This document shows, one piece after another, positions 8,722 to 9,371 of a stretch of 9,371 bases of DNA (within the stretch, counting starts at the first letter, position 1; each line of letters begins with the position of its first letter). A program made the position numbers and the translations under genes. Origin of the DNA: JALHRI01 sp044351685 (GTDB taxonomy: Bacteria; Pseudomonadota; Alphaproteobacteria; Rickettsiales; UBA3002); NCBI GenBank assembly GCA_044351685.1, contig JBILFK010000050.1, forward strand, positions 1 through 9,371, read 5' to 3'. Below the pieces are notes generated by a model. That model was given only the letters and a program-made list of their open reading frames with translations. It searched no databases and was not told the origin of the DNA.

Positions 8722-9206
8722 GGCGCTTCCCCATCGGGCTTGGGTTTATTGGCTGGCGCAAAAAAGAACGATGCCGGCCAGATCGCTTCACCAGCTGCCG
8801 TCACTGGCGGCGGTGATTTCTCGGGAGCCGCAGGCGGCTCAGGGCTAACGGCAACTTCCGCAGCTGGCGTAGCGGCATCCGGCGTTACCGGCTCGGGCAC
8901 CGCGATGGCTGGCGCTGCAGGCGCTGACACCGGTGCCACCTCTTGTAATATTAATGTTGTTTCACCGATGGTTAGCAATTCTTTCGCAATTTCCGTCTGA
9001 GCAGCTGTCGCTAATGTACTGGGTGCAGGCAGTGGCTTGCTCCATGCCCCGAAGGCTTCGGCCAGAGCCTTGGCCTGCTGGCGCTCGTGCTCAAGTAGCA
9101 GGTTAATTGCGCTTCGTATTAATGCAGCGCGTGAGGTTGCCTGCTTTTCCACAAGCTCATCCAGTGCCTCAACTTGCTCTTCAGGTAGATCGATAATTGT
9201 CCGCAT
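8718..9206 (-). CDS. Ribbon-helix-helix DNA-binding protein with Pro/Ala-rich tail (antitoxin-like)
   Basis: The first ~46 residues form a ribbon-helix-helix domain: strand MRTIIDL, helix A (PEEQVEALDELVEKQA), turn TSR, helix B (AALIRSAINLLLEHE). Such domains dimerise and bind operator DNA, and in toxin-antitoxin pairs the C-terminal tail neutralises the toxin. After helix B comes AEAFGAW (49-55), like the AFG.W hinge I recall from RHH antitoxins paired with this PIN type. The usual short tail is replaced by about 105 residues. Most of it (91-143) is very rich in Pro, Ala, Val and Glu and likely disordered, ending in a small aromatic patch (WPASFFF). Total length is 162 residues, roughly twice the usual. 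I chose the ATG at 9206 because the family begins MRTI.DLP. A GTG at 9224 would add six residues, and neither start has a ribosome binding site. It overlaps the downstream PIN gene by 4 nt. Confidence 0.84.
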   Translation of the reverse strand: MRTIIDLPEEQVEALDELVEKQATSRAALIRSAINLLLEHERQQAKALAEAFGAWSKPLPAPSTLATAAQTEIAKELLTIGETTLILQEVAPVSAPAAPAIAVPEPVTPDAATPAAEVAVSPEPPAAPEKSPPPVTAAGEAIWPASFFFAPANKPKPDGEAP

Positions 9207-9214
9207 ACGAAATT

Positions 9215-9237
9215 TTGATAACACTATCAGTTATCAA
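9215..9237. promoter_or_regulatory. Candidate operator: perfect 8-bp inverted repeat before the RHH gene
   Basis: TTGATAAC (9215-9222) and GTTATCAA (9230-9237) are exact reverse complements separated by seven bases. The repeat lies nine bases upstream of the RHH ATG at 9206 and covers the alternative GTG start. Ribbon-helix-helix antitoxins commonly repress their own operon through palindromes in this position (family knowledge), so autoregulation by the RHH protein is the natural reading. An 8-base element, AGTGTTAT, that overlaps one arm on the minus strand (9218-9225) occurs again on the plus strand at 9260-9267 and could be an additional half-site. An mRNA hairpin role is possible but less likely given the AT-rich arms. 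Confidence 0.55.
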
Positions 9238-9371
9238 TGCAAGGTTTTTTGCATGCATAAGTGTTATTTGAATGTATTTGCCATCTCGTTGGAATTAAAA
9301 CGATGCTGAGGCCGCCTGCATAGACACAGTGCGCCTAGTTTTAAATTTTAATTAACATTATGTTTAAAATA
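9238..9371. other. AT-rich intergenic stretch, probable promoter region of the minus-strand operon
   Basis: No gene is supported here. The stretch is clearly richer in A and T than the rest of the window and lies directly upstream of the RHH-PIN-thrB-rnhA block, so it should contain that block's promoter. I could not identify a convincing -35/-10 pair. It contains a 6-bp inverted repeat (ATGCAA 9237-9242 with TTGCAT 9249-9254), the second AGTGTTAT element (9260-9267), and an AT-only 7-bp inverted repeat at the window edge (TTTTAAA 9339-9345 with TTTAAAA 9363-9369). The ATG at 9360 runs off the window and has no ribosome binding site. Confidence 0.4.

Noticed and set aside
9207..9224. GTG at 9224 as the start of the RHH protein
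   Set aside because: It would add six residues before the family-typical MRTI.DLP opening, overlaps the inverted repeat and has no ribosome binding site. It is not excluded, but the ATG at 9206 is preferred.
9237..9254. ATGCAA/TTGCAT short hairpin upstream of the RHH gene
   Set aside because: Six-base arms with a six-base loop are too weak to call. It is noted in the intergenic entry only.
9037..9309. Plus-strand open frame opposite the RHH gene
   Set aside because: It is antisense to the conserved RHH domain, has Ser/Ala-rich shadow composition and no ribosome binding site; its last part is only AT-rich spacer.
9339..9369. TTTTAAA/TTTAAAA inverted repeat at the window edge, considered as an operator or terminator
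   Set aside because: It is made only of A and T in an AT-rich stretch, so a chance match is likely, and the context is cut by the window end.
9360..9371. Possible plus-strand start codon for a gene leaving the window
   Set aside because: Only four codons are visible, and there is no ribosome binding site in front of it.

Overview
The window looks like a chromosomal segment of a moderate-GC alphaproteobacterium. The basis is gene content and protein style: a split glycyl-tRNA synthetase (glyQ/glyS) followed directly by pyruvate phosphate dikinase (ppdK), and a kinase-fold (APH-like) homoserine kinase overlapping rnhA. Both arrangements are familiar from Alphaproteobacteria. No finer placement is supported. 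I see no rRNA, tRNA, CRISPR array, insertion sequence or integrase.

Plus-strand block (1-6491): glyQ (5' end outside the window), panD, an unlisted 36-residue single-membrane-segment ORF, glyS, ppdK and a membrane-anchored protein of unknown function that resembles the DUF6973 type. Every junction is tight (1-nt overlap, 13, 3, 2 and 1 nt), so this is almost certainly one operon with translational coupling. It combines charging of tRNA-Gly, beta-alanine synthesis for pantothenate/CoA, and pyruvate-PEP interconversion. The unusual parts are panD plus the mini-membrane ORF lying between the two synthetase subunits, and two stretches of glyS with codon use unlike the rest of the gene.

Minus-strand block (9206 down to 6493): a ribbon-helix-helix (RHH) DNA-binding protein, a PIN-domain protein, thrB, rnhA and a small secreted protein. 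The RHH/PIN and thrB/rnhA pairs each share a 4-nt ATGA overlap. The RHH/PIN pair has the layout of a VapBC-type toxin-antitoxin module, but both partners are abnormal. The PIN protein has lost the two C-terminal acidic positions of its active site (Tyr86 and Pro107 instead of Asp). The RHH protein carries a long Pro/Ala-rich tail where a short toxin-binding tail is expected. A perfect 8-bp inverted repeat overlaps the RHH start region and is a good candidate operator. The two blocks converge with their stop codons one base apart.

The last ~130 bases (about 9238-9371) are AT-rich and without a supported gene. They hold the likely promoter/operator region of the minus-strand block. The best candidate for something new is the altered RHH/PIN pair with its operator, placed upstream of thrB-rnhA.
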